A stretch of DNA of 64,000 nt, from contig CALSMU010000006.1 of assembly GCA_943787535.1 (NCBI GenBank), positions 1-64,000 on the forward strand, in the 5' to 3' direction. The stretch is from an uncultured Flavobacteriales bacterium. GTDB taxonomy: Bacteria > Bacteroidota > Bacteroidia > Flavobacteriales_D > Parvicellaceae. The notes under the pieces are model-generated. The model worked only from the letters and a program-made list of their open reading frames with translations. It was not told where the DNA came from and ran no database searches. Below are positions 37,686-47,729 of this stretch, piece after piece (positions within the stretch are counted from its first letter, which is position 1; the number at the start of each line of letters is the position of its first letter). Both the position numbers and the translations under genes were made by a program.

Positions 37686-39443
37686 TTATTTGTTGATAAC
37701 AACATTAAAGTTAGCAACACTTCCGCTCTCCAATTCAGTATGGAAAACATACATGCCACTTGGTAAATTTGAAACGTTAATTTTCGTTACATCATTTGAT
37801 AGCATTGAAACAGACACTGTTTTAACAATTTTTCCAGACATATCTGAAATTGTAATTGTAGCATCACCCTCTAATTTTCCAAAAGGAATACTGATATAAT
37901 CTGATGTTGGATTTGGAAAAGGGGTAATGTTTACCATTTGCGATTCATCAATTCCAACACCCGTTGCCATATGCATTACAATGGAAGGAGCTTGAGTTGT
38001 TAAACCACCTTCTCCAGATCCTCCACCAAAAGCCGGTTGAGTTGGAATAGCTTCTCCAACCGGAAACATTGGTGTTTTGTATGTGGTAGAATTTAGTTGA
38101 TAATCAATAGCATTGTCATATCCAATAAAGACTTCGGCATCAGTTGCAGTTACACAACCTAAATACCATTGATTGTCATTTAACGGAATTTGAGGAAATA
38201 ATTCTGCATAAACCGGAATTGCTTGGTCGTCATTTATATAAACATATTCGCCAAAAGCAACACCTGTTAAATTTTCAAATGCAGCATCATTGATGTCAGT
38301 AAATACATCGTCCCATTGATAAAGAGTCAACGAAAAGTATTTGCCTATTAAATCTGAATCAGCATTAGTTACTGCCCCAAATGACATTCCTTTTGCAAAT
38401 AGTCCAACAGAAGAAGTATTTCCATTCTTAAATGAGATACAGGATGTAAATTGACCTTCTCCAAACCTAGAGCCACCAGTTATAACTGGTAATAGTGCGC
38501 TATCTAAAGCACAATAGGAATACATTTCTTCATCAATTACAAAGTCGGCAGAAACCATATTGTCATCAGGGAATTCATCCGTAGAAGAAGATGCCAAATC
38601 GTAAGCTAATGAGTAATAACCATTCGAATAAGTTGTTTGTGAAAATGTAGGTAAAGAAATATATGTACTATCGTTTACAGGTAAATTAATCGGAGTAGAA
38701 ACATTGGAATAGACAATTGTTCCTCCAAGATTTATACTAGCAGTTAGCGTTACGTCTGTTTGAGCATTTACACCATAGTTGTAGACCCAAGCACCCAGTT
38801 CAACTTCAAATTGCGAGGCATCTTGCGAAATAGGGGAAGGATTGGAGAATTGCTTTGCTCTCAATACATGCCTATTTTGGAATCCTAAGTCATCATCGAA
38901 ATATCCTAGTTTGTTTCCTATAAAAACAACCACGCTGCCGGTTTGCATGGCAGCAGAAATTATGGCTCCGTCATCTTCTCCAATCATAACTACAGGAATC
39001 GTAACATTCACTCCATCATCACCTCCATTCATTCCCACAGCATCTCCATTGTTGTTGATGATAATCACTGCTACTGCTCCTTGGTTTTGAGCATTTAGTG
39101 CTTTTGTTCCGAATTGACATGCACCTCTATATAAAACTGCTATTTTTCCATCAACATCGCTAATAACGGGGCCGCATGAACAAGAATCTCCTGAGGGAGC
39201 AGTAGCTCCAGTAGGAATGGTTGTGCCATCATCATAAGCAAAGGCTAGGGTGTCTAAAACATAATTGGCAGTGTCATTCAAATCACCTCCGTTCCATCCT
39301 CCATTTCCATCTAAAGAGTCAGGGGCGAAAGTAAGGTCATACATCCCGGAAATTGGGGATGGAGACACAACATTAAAAATAACTTGAGCATTTCCATACA
39401 GAGTAAGCAACGCCAAACTTGTTAAAAGGTAAATTTTTTTCAT
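37686..39443 (-). CDS. T9SS-sorted surface protein with protease-associated (PA) domain
   Basis: 585 residues. Signal peptide (MKKIYLLTSLALLTLYGNAQ), then a PA-like domain (about 95-180: GKIAVLYRGACQFGTKALNAQNQGAVAVIIIN) in a context of acidic Gly/Asp-rich loops (NGGDDGVNV). The middle is beta-sandwich. The C-terminus (ITPFPNPTSDYISIPF ... SGMYVFHTELESGSVANFNVVINK) is a type A T9SS sorting domain. PA domains often accompany peptidases, but no peptidase motif is visible here. A TATTTTTG motif lies about 35 bases upstream of the start. Confidence 0.87.
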   Translation of the reverse strand: MKKIYLLTSLALLTLYGNAQVIFNVVSPSPISGMYDLTFAPDSLDGNGGWNGGDLNDTANYVLDTLAFAYDDGTTIPTGATAPSGDSCSCGPVISDVDGKIAVLYRGACQFGTKALNAQNQGAVAVIIINNNGDAVGMNGGDDGVNVTIPVVMIGEDDGAIISAAMQTGSVVVFIGNKLGYFDDDLGFQNRHVLRAKQFSNPSPISQDASQFEVELGAWVYNYGVNAQTDVTLTASINLGGTIVYSNVSTPINLPVNDSTYISLPTFSQTTYSNGYYSLAYDLASSSTDEFPDDNMVSADFVIDEEMYSYCALDSALLPVITGGSRFGEGQFTSCISFKNGNTSSVGLFAKGMSFGAVTNADSDLIGKYFSLTLYQWDDVFTDINDAAFENLTGVAFGEYVYINDDQAIPVYAELFPQIPLNDNQWYLGCVTATDAEVFIGYDNAIDYQLNSTTYKTPMFPVGEAIPTQPAFGGGSGEGGLTTQAPSIVMHMATGVGIDESQMVNITPFPNPTSDYISIPFGKLEGDATITISDMSGKIVKTVSVSMLSNDVTKINVSNLPSGMYVFHTELESGSVANFNVVINK

Positions 39444-39606
39444 AGTGTAGATTGTTAATTTCTAAAAAGGTTAAAGCACAAAAATAGTTAAAAAAGAAAG
39501 GGTTTTATGTGTTATCGACTAAAAATTTCATTCTATCGATATATATACTGTTTTCCTCTCCGAAAAATCTTGTTTAGTCATGTGTGTAATCAGCAAGTTA
39601 AATCTT

Positions 39607-40803
39607 TTACCTCATTCTTACTTGAATAATTAGTGCTGAAATAATTGTAAGCCCTCCAATTAGAGCTATTGAGGTATTAATGTTCCAGATATCTGATATA
39701 ACCCCTGTTATTATTGCTCCAAAAGCATATCCGGAATCTCTCCATAATCTAAATATTCCGATACTTTTGGCTCTTTGTTCGGGGTGAGTATAATCACCTA
39801 TTCCAGCAAGGAATGTTGGATAAACAATGGCGGTTCCTATTCCAAGAATAGAAGATAATATTGCAAAGTGCCAAAATGTTGTTGCATAAATCATGGATAA
39901 CAGAGCAACTCCTTGAAGAAGCATCCCGAGGAATAGCATTTTCTTTTTGTCAAAAATATCGGCCATTTTACCCGTGAATAATTGACCAACTCCCCATAAG
40001 ATGGGGTAGATAGCTACGATGGTTGCTATTTCGTCTAATTTAAAATGTTTTGTAGCTAAAAGTATTGGGAATAAACCCCATACCATCGCGTCATTTAAGT
40101 TGTTGACTAATCCAGCTTGCGATATAGAGCCCAGGTTTTTATCTTTCCAAGTAGTTTCCCAAAAGATATTTTTCAGTTTTTTAATGCTGCTTACAGCGGT
40201 CTCTTTTGCTACATGCTGAATTGTATCTTTTACAAATATCCATGAGCCCAATAGCCCTAAAATAGAAAAACCAACTCCTAAATAGAAAGGATAAGGTCGT
40301 AAACCGTATTCACTTGCAATCCAGCCTGTAAGAAATGCTACTCCACCTACAGCCAAATACCCCGCAGATTCATTGAGTCCCATAGCCAAGCCTCTTTGCT
40401 TTTCGCCAACTAAATCAATTTTCATAACAACCGTACTCGACCAGGTTAACCCTTGGTTTATTCCTAATAAAACATTTGCGAAAACAATCCAGTTCCAGCT
40501 ACTAGCGTACATAAGGATGAAAGGTATTGGTAAAGCAAAAAACCATCCTATTACCAGTAAATTTTTTCTTCCTATTTTATTGGCAAAGGCTCCCGTAAAA
40601 TAATTGGTTATCGCTTTAGTAAACCCAAATACAATAATAAAAGAGAGAATTACAGCATTTCCTTTCAAACTAAATACACTTTCTGCTAATTCTGGTAAAA
40701 TGGTTCGTTCCATTCCAACCATTCCACCAACAAACCCGTTAATAAGAACAAGTAGTGAAAATTGCTTCCAGTTTTCTTTAAGACCTAATTTAACTTGAGA
40801 CAT
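39607..40803 (-). CDS. Major facilitator superfamily transporter
   Basis: 398 residues from MSQVKLGLKENWKQFSLL at 40803; the longer ORF adds six residues. About twelve hydrophobic segments and the loop 2-3 motif GAFANKIGRKNLLVIGW and loop 8-9 motif GKMADIFDKKKMLFLGM define an MFS carrier. The substrate cannot be read from sequence; drug or small-metabolite efflux is typical for this size. The TATATTTG -7 element is so close to the ATG that the mRNA may be leaderless. Confidence 0.85.
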   Translation of the reverse strand: MSQVKLGLKENWKQFSLLVLINGFVGGMVGMERTILPELAESVFSLKGNAVILSFIIVFGFTKAITNYFTGAFANKIGRKNLLVIGWFFALPIPFILMYASSWNWIVFANVLLGINQGLTWSSTVVMKIDLVGEKQRGLAMGLNESAGYLAVGGVAFLTGWIASEYGLRPYPFYLGVGFSILGLLGSWIFVKDTIQHVAKETAVSSIKKLKNIFWETTWKDKNLGSISQAGLVNNLNDAMVWGLFPILLATKHFKLDEIATIVAIYPILWGVGQLFTGKMADIFDKKKMLFLGMLLQGVALLSMIYATTFWHFAILSSILGIGTAIVYPTFLAGIGDYTHPEQRAKSIGIFRLWRDSGYAFGAIITGVISDIWNINTSIALIGGLTIISALIIQVRMR

Positions 40804-40809
40804 ATTTTG

Positions 40810-40837
40810 CAAATATATCAACTGTATAATTAATCAA
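40810..40837 (-). promoter_or_regulatory. Candidate promoter of the MFS gene, possibly leaderless
   Basis: On the minus strand TTG (40837-40835), 17 bases and TATATTTG (40817-40810), an exact -7 match. The start codon at 40803 is about where transcription would begin. Confidence 0.35.
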
Positions 40838-40937
40838 GTGTATGAATCTTAAATAAGGCTGATAGTAGGAAACAATTTGAATTGAAGCGAAAAAGACGGT
40901 ATATAATTTTTATACTTGTGATTCTAAAATTTTAACC

Positions 40938-43056
40938 ATGTCATTACCCATATCTTTTATTTCGAAAGCATTATCTATTTCCGAAAAGCAAGTTTTGAGT
41001 ACAATAAATTTACTCGAGGAAAAAGCAACGGTTCCTTTTATTTCTCGCTACCGAAAAGAAATGACAGGTGGGTTGGATGAAGTCCAAATTGAGAACATTC
41101 AAATTGCTTTTTTAAAATTGAAGGATTTAGAGAAGCGTAAAAAGACCATTCTAGAAACTATTTTGGATCAAGGAAATCTAAGTCAGGAATTAAAAGCAAA
41201 AATTGAGAACTCATGGGACAGTAACGAATTAGAAGACCTCTACTTGCCATTTAAACCAAGAAGAAAATCAAGGGCTGATAAAGCAATTGAATTAGGGTTA
41301 GAGCCTTTAGCAAAGATGCTAATGTCGCAACAGGGGGATAGTTTTAGTTCAATGGCAGAGCGATTTGTTAAAGGAGAAGTTGAGAATATTAACGAAGCAA
41401 TTAAAGGAGCTCAAGATATTGCTGCATTATGGATTAGCGAACGACAATATATTCGTCAAAAAATTAGAGGATTGTTTTGGAGAGAAGGCGTGCTCAAATC
41501 CAAAATGGTAAAAGGAAAAGAGGAAGAAGGCGAAAAGTTTAAGGATTATTTCTCTTTCGAAGAACCAATTAAAAGAATTAAGTCACATCGCTTTTTAGCT
41601 GTTTATCGAGGGCAAAAAGAAGGTGTTTTGAAAGTTGTAATTGAACCGCCAACCAAAGAAGCAATTCTAATGGTCGCTGATTCCGTTATAAAGCGAGACG
41701 GTGATTTTAACAAGGAAATCCAAGAAGTAGTTAAAGATGTTTATACACGGTTATTAAAAACATCCATAGAGACAGAAGTAAAAAAAGATCTAAAAACACA
41801 AGCAGATGTAGAAGCGATAAAAGTATTTGCTGAAAACTTGCGTCAACTATTATTACAATCTCCTTTAGGAGGAAAAAGAATTTTAGCTATCGATCCCGGA
41901 TTTCGTTCGGGTTGCAAAGTTGTTTGTCTGAGTGAAAATGGAGACTTAGTTGGTAATTCTACTATTTTTCCGCATCCTCCGCAGAATAAAGGTACCGATG
42001 CGATGAAGAAGATATCTACCATGGTACAGCAATATAAAATTGAAGCTATCGCTATTGGTAATGGAACTGCAGGTAGAGAAACGGAAGCTTTTATTAAAAG
42101 AATTCGCTTCAATACAAAAGTAAATGTCTATATAGTAAATGAAGCTGGAGCGTCTATTTATTCAGCTTCAAAAATTGCTAGAGAGGAGTTTCCAGATTAT
42201 GATGTAACGGTTCGTGGAGCAGTTTCTATTGGAAGAAGGTTAATGGATCCGCTTGCTGAATTGGTTAAAATAGATCCAAAGAGTATTGGTGTTGGTCAAT
42301 ATCAGCATGATGTAGATCAAGCTATATTAAAACAAAGGCTCGATTCGGTTGTTGAAAGCAGTGTAAATAGAGTAGGAGTCGATGTAAATACAGCGAGTAA
42401 GTATATTTTGACGTACGTTTCTGGAATTGGACCGCAAATAGCAGAGAACATTGTCGAATACAGAAAACAAAATGGTGGCTTTACCGCTCGAAAAGAATTG
42501 AATAAAGTACCAAAATTAGGAACAAAAGCATTTGAGCAAAGCGCAGGTTTTCTGCGTATTTCAAATGCAGAAAACCCATTGGATAATAGCGCTGTTCATC
42601 CGGAGCTTTATTCTTTGGTGAAGAAAATGGCAAAAGATGCAAAGTGTTCATTGAACGAATTAATTGGAAATGAAGAGTTGGTAGGTGGTCTTAATATTGA
42701 AAAATATATTACCAAAGAAGTAGGGGAGCTAACGCTTAATGACTTGATAAAAGAATTGGTTAAGCCTAGTAGAGATCCTCGTAAAATTGCCCGGGTATTC
42801 GAATTTGATAAGCGTTTAAGAAGCATTGCCGATGTAGAAGAGGGGATGGAAATAGTTGGTATAGTAAACAATGTTACCAATTTTGGAGCTTTTGTAGATA
42901 TCGGAATAAAAGAAAGTGGCTCTAATCCATATCTCCAATCTAGCAGATAGTTATGTAAGTAACCCTGCTGATATAGTTTCTGTGCATCAACATGTCAAGG
43001 CCAAAGTAATTTCTATAGATGTTGATCGGAAACGAATCGGATTAAAATTAATCTAA
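40938..43056 (+). CDS. tex: Transcription accessory protein Tex, frameshifted near the 3' end
   Basis: About 705 residues when one extra base is removed. N-terminal Tex domain, YqgF/RuvC-like domain (LLGGKRILAIDPGFRSGCKV onward), helix-hairpin-helix (VSGIGPQIAENIVEYRKQNGGF) and a C-terminal S1 RNA-binding domain. As read, the frame stops at 42950 inside the S1 domain after NFGAFVDIGIKESG; deleting the T at 42921 restores LIHISNLADSYVSNPADIV and a normal end at 43056 (RKRIGLKLI). Tex binds nucleic acid and affects transcription. The lesion may be a sequencing error, given others nearby. Confidence 0.9.
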
Positions 43057-43549
43057 CTTCCTTGCGAAAGACGGACGTTACAATTATAAATGCTAATTGC
43101 TTTTTTCAAAGCCATTATATATCCAAAGTGCAATCCTTCGTGCACATTATTAAAAGCAATTGCCTTTTCCGTGCTGCTCTAGAGATGATATTATAACTAG
43201 TAGTATATCTGAGTATTCCGTAAATAAACCATTATCATAATCTTGTTGCATTAGTTTTGCTGAAGAAATTAATAGTCCTTTTATTTCGTTGATTTCATTT
43301 TCTGAAACATTTTTTGGCGCTGAAGTCCCTTTCCTATATTTCTCGATTAATTCCCCGGGTATAACGGGGCTTTGTCCACTTAATTTATAAACTAGTAATT
43401 GCTGAGTGGCTAAGTTGTGAGCTGCATTCCAAATAATGTTATTGTTAAAACCATTTGGAATTTTGGTTAACTCGTCAATCGATAAGTCCTTTTATTGAAT
43501 TAAGTAGGTTTTTTCGGGTAATCAGTAAAATTTCAAATTGTTGGTCCAT
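43053..43549 (-). pseudogene. DinB-superfamily protein, broken by several one-base shifts
   Basis: The minus strand starts MDQQFEILLITRKNLLNSIKG at 43549, then an extra base near 43484 shifts the frame to SIDELTKIPNGFNNNIIWNAAHNLATQQLLVYKLSG and on to YDNGLFTEY. One or two further shifts near 43209-43212 and 43178-43183 are needed to reach TTSYNII and then SSTEKAIAFNNVHEGLHFGYIMALKKAIS. The reassembled protein of about 165 residues looks like a DinB-fold protein with a conserved HEG histidine. The stop shares CTAA with the end of tex. Either a decayed gene or low-quality sequence. Confidence 0.7.
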
Positions 43550-43639
43550 TGCATTGTTGTTTAAAAAATATGCCTACTTCATCTAATATAGTAATAAATG
43601 CTCGCAAAAGCTAATTGTAACAGTTACTTTATGTTTATG

Positions 43640-45023
43640 TCAAAAATTGTCTCTAGAGTTTGCTGTGTAATACAATAATAAACGGTCGTAAAACTCACCA
43701 GGGTCTTTGTAATAGACTTTAAAAGTATATTCGTTTTCAGTGTCGAAATGTGTTCCTTCAATAAGAGAAATGTCAGCACTTTTAGCAGTGTCACTTACAT
43801 ATAAGGTAAGTGTAATTGTAAACACCTTGTTTTAAGTAAATTTCAGCTTTGTAGGCAAGTGCATCATAGTCGTATTTTAGCCTGTAAGCATTGTCTATTT
43901 CCCAATTACTTAATTGGCCGTATAGGTATAAATCTCCTTTGTTTAGAGGATTAGAATATGGAATAGTAAAGGTGGTGTAAGCATAATCACTTTCTAGGTT
44001 GTGATCAAAGCCATCTATATTTTTAATAAATAGGCGACCGTTAGCATCTCCCGTTTCGAGGTATTTTTTGTAAGTTCTTTTAATATCAGGTTTTAATTTT
44101 ACTTTATAGGAACTATTCCTATCATCAATACTAAGCACTCTTTGTGTATAGTTTTTCAGTGTGGAAATATCAATAAATCGAAATTCGTTTCCTCCGTCAA
44201 AAACATTGTCTTCTTCATAGTTGTAAATCAATTGATCTTCCTTAACAAAATTTGGGGATAGTTTGGTACATGAATTATCCGTTCTGTGATTTTGTTCAAT
44301 GTGTACTTTTATATTCGAATAGGGATTGATAACCTGTATTTTGTCGTAGGACAAGGTAAAGTCAACTTCTTGCCTATAATATTTGTCATCAAGTTTGGCT
44401 GGATACTTAATTTTAGGAAGAATTTGCATACTGTTTTCAGTAACGTAAAATTTTTGTGTTAACACGGGATACTGTTCTTCACCTTCAGGATATACCACTA
44501 TAATGTAATTCCCGGACTTTGTTAATTGTATGTTCTCATTAGGGAACTCTACCCAATAGTGCACATAGCTTTGATATGCATTAAAGGAATATTTATTATT
44601 ATCGATATAGTTCTCGTCAAAACCATTAATGTAATCAATGTCTGACAGCCCACTTTGTGTCCAATCTGCATTGCAGTGTATTATTTTATATTGATAGGCA
44701 GTTATTTCACCATCTAATTCGTCAAACCTTAGTTCGAGTGTTTCTTCCGAGTTCAATCTAATTGCTGGGTCAGAAAGCACCGAACCTTTCTTATAGAATA
44801 AAACTGTTTTTATTTTAGGATTGTATGTTAGGTTCTTATACAGTAAGGGTTCATCTTCGAAAAACTGTTCCTTTTCGTCTAAAATTGTTGGTGAGGTTGA
44901 AGTTTCTTTAATAGCGAATCTTTCTTCAGTTGAAACCGCTTTTGAGGTGCAGTTGCAAAGCATTCCTATCAACATCAGCGCAAGTAGAAATATAGGTGAT
45001 TGGCTTCTGCTATTTATAATCAT
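43640..45023 (-). CDS. DUF5103-type exported protein, frameshifted near the C-terminus
   Basis: About 460 residues when joined. Signal peptide with a possible lipobox (MLCNC), then beta-sandwich domains (SEETLELRFDELDGEITAYQYKIIHCNADW, VNPYSNIKVHIEQNHRTDNSC), the pattern I associate with DUF5103, a family widespread in Bacteroidetes. The frame ends at KQGVYNYTYL, but the next frame continues YVSDTAKSADISLIEGTHFDTENEY to a normal C-terminus (GEFYDRLLLYYTANSR). Removing one base near 43805 joins them. Function unknown. Confidence 0.8.
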
Positions 45024-45050
45024 TCTAAATTAGTGTTTTATAAATGAATA

Positions 45051-45082
45051 TAAAGATATAACGCTTTATTAGAAACAGCAAA
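45051..45082 (-). promoter_or_regulatory. Candidate promoter of the DUF5103-type gene
   Basis: On the minus strand TTTG (45082-45079), 20 bases and TATCTTTA (45058-45051), one mismatch from TAnnTTTG. It interleaves with the nqr promoter on the other strand. Confidence 0.45.
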
Positions 45083-45094
45083 TTTTTAATTTTG
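45065..45094 (+). promoter_or_regulatory. Candidate promoter of the nqr operon
   Basis: TTTA at 45065-45068 (one mismatch from TTTG), 18 bases and TAATTTTG at 45087-45094, an exact -7 match. Start near 45101 gives a leader of about 22 bases. Confidence 0.5.
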
Positions 45095-45122
45095 CAAAGT
45101 TAATTATTTGAAAAATCACCTT

Positions 45123-46484
45123 ATGTCAAAATCCATAAAAATCCGTAAAGGATTGGATATCAGAATCAAAGGAGATGCTGAAAGAAGCTCTACTGAAGTA
45201 CCATTGTCATCTACTTATGCTATTAAACCAACTGATTTTCATGGCCTTATACCAAAATTATTGAAAAGAGTAGGAGACCCAGTAAAAGCTGGAACTATAA
45301 TCTTTCAAGATAAGTATAGAGAGGACATTAAATATGTTTCACCTGTAAGCGGAAAAATTCAAGAAGTTAAACGAGGTGCTAAAAGAAAGATTTTAGAAGT
45401 CATTATTGAAGCGGATAAAGAAATTTCTTATGAGGCGGGAAATCCAGTCGATGTAGCGTCTTTGGACAGAGAAACAGCAAAAGAAGCATTATTAGCAAGC
45501 GGATTATGGCCATTTATTAAAATGCGACCAATTGATGTTGTTGCGAATTATACAGATACTCCAAAATCTATTTTTATTTCAGGTTTTGATTCCAGTCCTT
45601 TAGCACCGGATTATGATTATCTGTTATATACTAGAGATAAGGAATTTCAAGCAGGGATTGATGTTTTAAATAAACTCACAGACGGGAATGTTAATCTACA
45701 ATTAAGAGCTAAAGGTGGTACGGATGCAGCATTTACGCAAGCGAAGAAAGTAGTTGCTAATAAAGTGTCAGGTCCTCACCCATCAGGTAATGTCGGACCT
45801 CAGATTCATCAAATTGACCCTATAAATAAAGGAGAGGTTGTTTGGACAGTAAATGCGCAAGATGTTGCTATAATTGGCAGGTGTCTTCTCACAGGAAGGT
45901 ATGATGCTTCTAAATTGGTAGCGTTAACAGGTTCCGAAGCTACCAATAGAAAATATTATAAAGTAATTATTGGAGCAAATGCAAGTGACGTATTAAATGG
46001 TAACTGCAATACAGACAACGTTCGCTATATTAGTGGCAATGTGTTGACGGGCTCTCAAATTGAATCGGATGGTTATATTGGTTTTTATGACTCGCAGCTT
46101 ACTGTAGTTCCAGAAGGAAATGAACACAAGTTTTTTTTAACAAAGGGTTGGTTAGAGCCAGGATTTAAAAAGTTATCGAATAATTCTGCTTACCCAAGTA
46201 AAATATTTGGTCCAAAGAAATTTGATGTTGATACAAACTTAAATGGTGAAGAAAGAGCATTTGTGGTAACTGGAGAGTATGAAAAAGTTTTTCCATTTGA
46301 TATTTACCCTGTTCATTTAATTAAGTCAGTTATGGTAAATGATATTGATTCAATGGAGAAGTTAGGGATTTATGAAGTTGCACCTGAGGATTTTGCCTTA
46401 TGTGAGTTCGTTTGTACCTCAAAAATTAATTCTCAAGAAATTGTTAGGGAAGGTTTGGATGTTATTCACAAAGAATGCATGTAG
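45123..46484 (+). CDS. nqrA: Na+-translocating NADH:quinone reductase subunit A
   Basis: 453 residues from MSKSIKIRKGLDIRIKG at 45123; a TTG five codons upstream is not needed. NqrA is the cytoplasmic quinone-interacting subunit. Family features: the lipoyl-like N-terminus (GDPVKAGTIIFQDKYREDIKYVSPVSGKI), the KGGTDAAFTQA segment and the C-terminal ALCEFVCTSKINSQEIVREGLD. First gene of a six-gene operon; a promoter is visible upstream. The complex couples NADH oxidation to Na+ export, generating a sodium motive force. Confidence 0.97.
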   Translation: MSKSIKIRKGLDIRIKGDAERSSTEVPLSSTYAIKPTDFHGLIPKLLKRVGDPVKAGTIIFQDKYREDIKYVSPVSGKIQEVKRGAKRKILEVIIEADKEISYEAGNPVDVASLDRETAKEALLASGLWPFIKMRPIDVVANYTDTPKSIFISGFDSSPLAPDYDYLLYTRDKEFQAGIDVLNKLTDGNVNLQLRAKGGTDAAFTQAKKVVANKVSGPHPSGNVGPQIHQIDPINKGEVVWTVNAQDVAIIGRCLLTGRYDASKLVALTGSEATNRKYYKVIIGANASDVLNGNCNTDNVRYISGNVLTGSQIESDGYIGFYDSQLTVVPEGNEHKFFLTKGWLEPGFKKLSNNSAYPSKIFGPKKFDVDTNLNGEERAFVVTGEYEKVFPFDIYPVHLIKSVMVNDIDSMEKLGIYEVAPEDFALCEFVCTSKINSQEIVREGLDVIHKECM

Positions 46485-46518
46485 TGCATAATTTATTTTA
46501 AATTAAACAAATTAGATA

Positions 46519-47727
46519 GTGAAATTTTTAAGAAACATATTTGACAATGCTCATGCTAAGTTGAACAAGTCAGAAAAAACTAAAAAGCTATTTCCATTGG
46601 TTGATTCTGTAGATACTTTAATGTTTACTCCAAATCATACTACGACCGGAGGAGCGCACATTAGAGATGGAATTGACCTTAAGAGAACCATGATGTTTGT
46701 TATTTTGGCGTTAATCCCTTGTCTGTTATTCGGAATGTACAATGTTGGATTACAACATGATCTTGCAAATTCGACTGTAGAATGGTCTGGTGTTGATCAG
46801 TTCCTATATGGTTTAATGAAAGTTCTGCCATTTATAGTTGTTTCATATGCTGCTGGTTTAGGAGTTGAGTTTATTTTTGCGATTAAGAACGGTCATGCTG
46901 TTCAAGAGGGATATTTAGTTTCAGGAATGTTAATTCCACTTATTATGCCAATTGATACTCCATTATGGATGGTTGCGGTATCAGTAGTTTTTGCTGTTGT
47001 AATAGGTAAAGAAGTCTTTGGTGGAACAGGTATGAATATTTTGAATGTAGCTCTAACTGCTCGTGCGTTTCTATTCTTTGCTCACCCAACATCGATGTCC
47101 GGAAATAATGTATGGATTTCAGGTTTCAAAGAGTTGAAAGGTTCAGGTAATTTGGTAGATGGGGTGTCAGGAGCTACTCCTCTAGGAGATTTAGCCTCTT
47201 TTACGCAGGACCAGCCTGCTTATTCTTCTCTAAATGAATTTATTGATAAGGGACATTCTTTTGTGGAAGCTATGTGGGGGTTATATCCAGGTTCCATTGG
47301 AGAGTCATCTGTTTTTCCAATAATGCTAGGAGCCATATTTTTATTGATTACCGGAATAGCTAGTTGGAGAGTAATGACATCATTTTTTGTTGGAGGATTG
47401 GTAATGGCTTTGATCATGAATCAATTTGCTGGTGAAAATGCTTACATGCAACTGCCAGCAATTCACCAACTGATGTATGGTGGCTTTTTGTTCGGAATGG
47501 TCTTTATGATAACAGATCCAGTTACGGCTGCTCAAACATCCAAAGGAAAGTATTTTTATGGCTTTTTGGCCGGTTTCTTAGGAATATTAATTCGAGTGGT
47601 AAACCCGGCATATCCGGAGGGTATTATGCTTGCTATACTTATAGCAAATGTATTTGCACCCTTGATTGACCATATGGTGATAAGTACTAATATTAAAAGA
47701 AGATTAAAACGAGTTAAAACTGCATAA
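46519..47727 (+). CDS. nqrB: Na+-translocating NADH:quinone reductase subunit B
   Basis: 402 residues, with a GTG start at 46519 (no ATG nearby). An integral membrane protein with about ten helices. The covalent FMN attachment site is Thr220 in DGVSGAT. The N-terminal segment TPNHTTTGGAHIRDGIDLKR and GTGMNILNVALTARAF are conserved in the family. FMN is attached by ApbE, encoded downstream. 34 bases after nqrA. Confidence 0.97.
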   Translation: MKFLRNIFDNAHAKLNKSEKTKKLFPLVDSVDTLMFTPNHTTTGGAHIRDGIDLKRTMMFVILALIPCLLFGMYNVGLQHDLANSTVEWSGVDQFLYGLMKVLPFIVVSYAAGLGVEFIFAIKNGHAVQEGYLVSGMLIPLIMPIDTPLWMVAVSVVFAVVIGKEVFGGTGMNILNVALTARAFLFFAHPTSMSGNNVWISGFKELKGSGNLVDGVSGATPLGDLASFTQDQPAYSSLNEFIDKGHSFVEAMWGLYPGSIGESSVFPIMLGAIFLLITGIASWRVMTSFFVGGLVMALIMNQFAGENAYMQLPAIHQLMYGGFLFGMVFMITDPVTAAQTSKGKYFYGFLAGFLGILIRVVNPAYPEGIMLAILIANVFAPLIDHMVISTNIKRRLKRVKTA

Positions 47728-47729
47728 TC

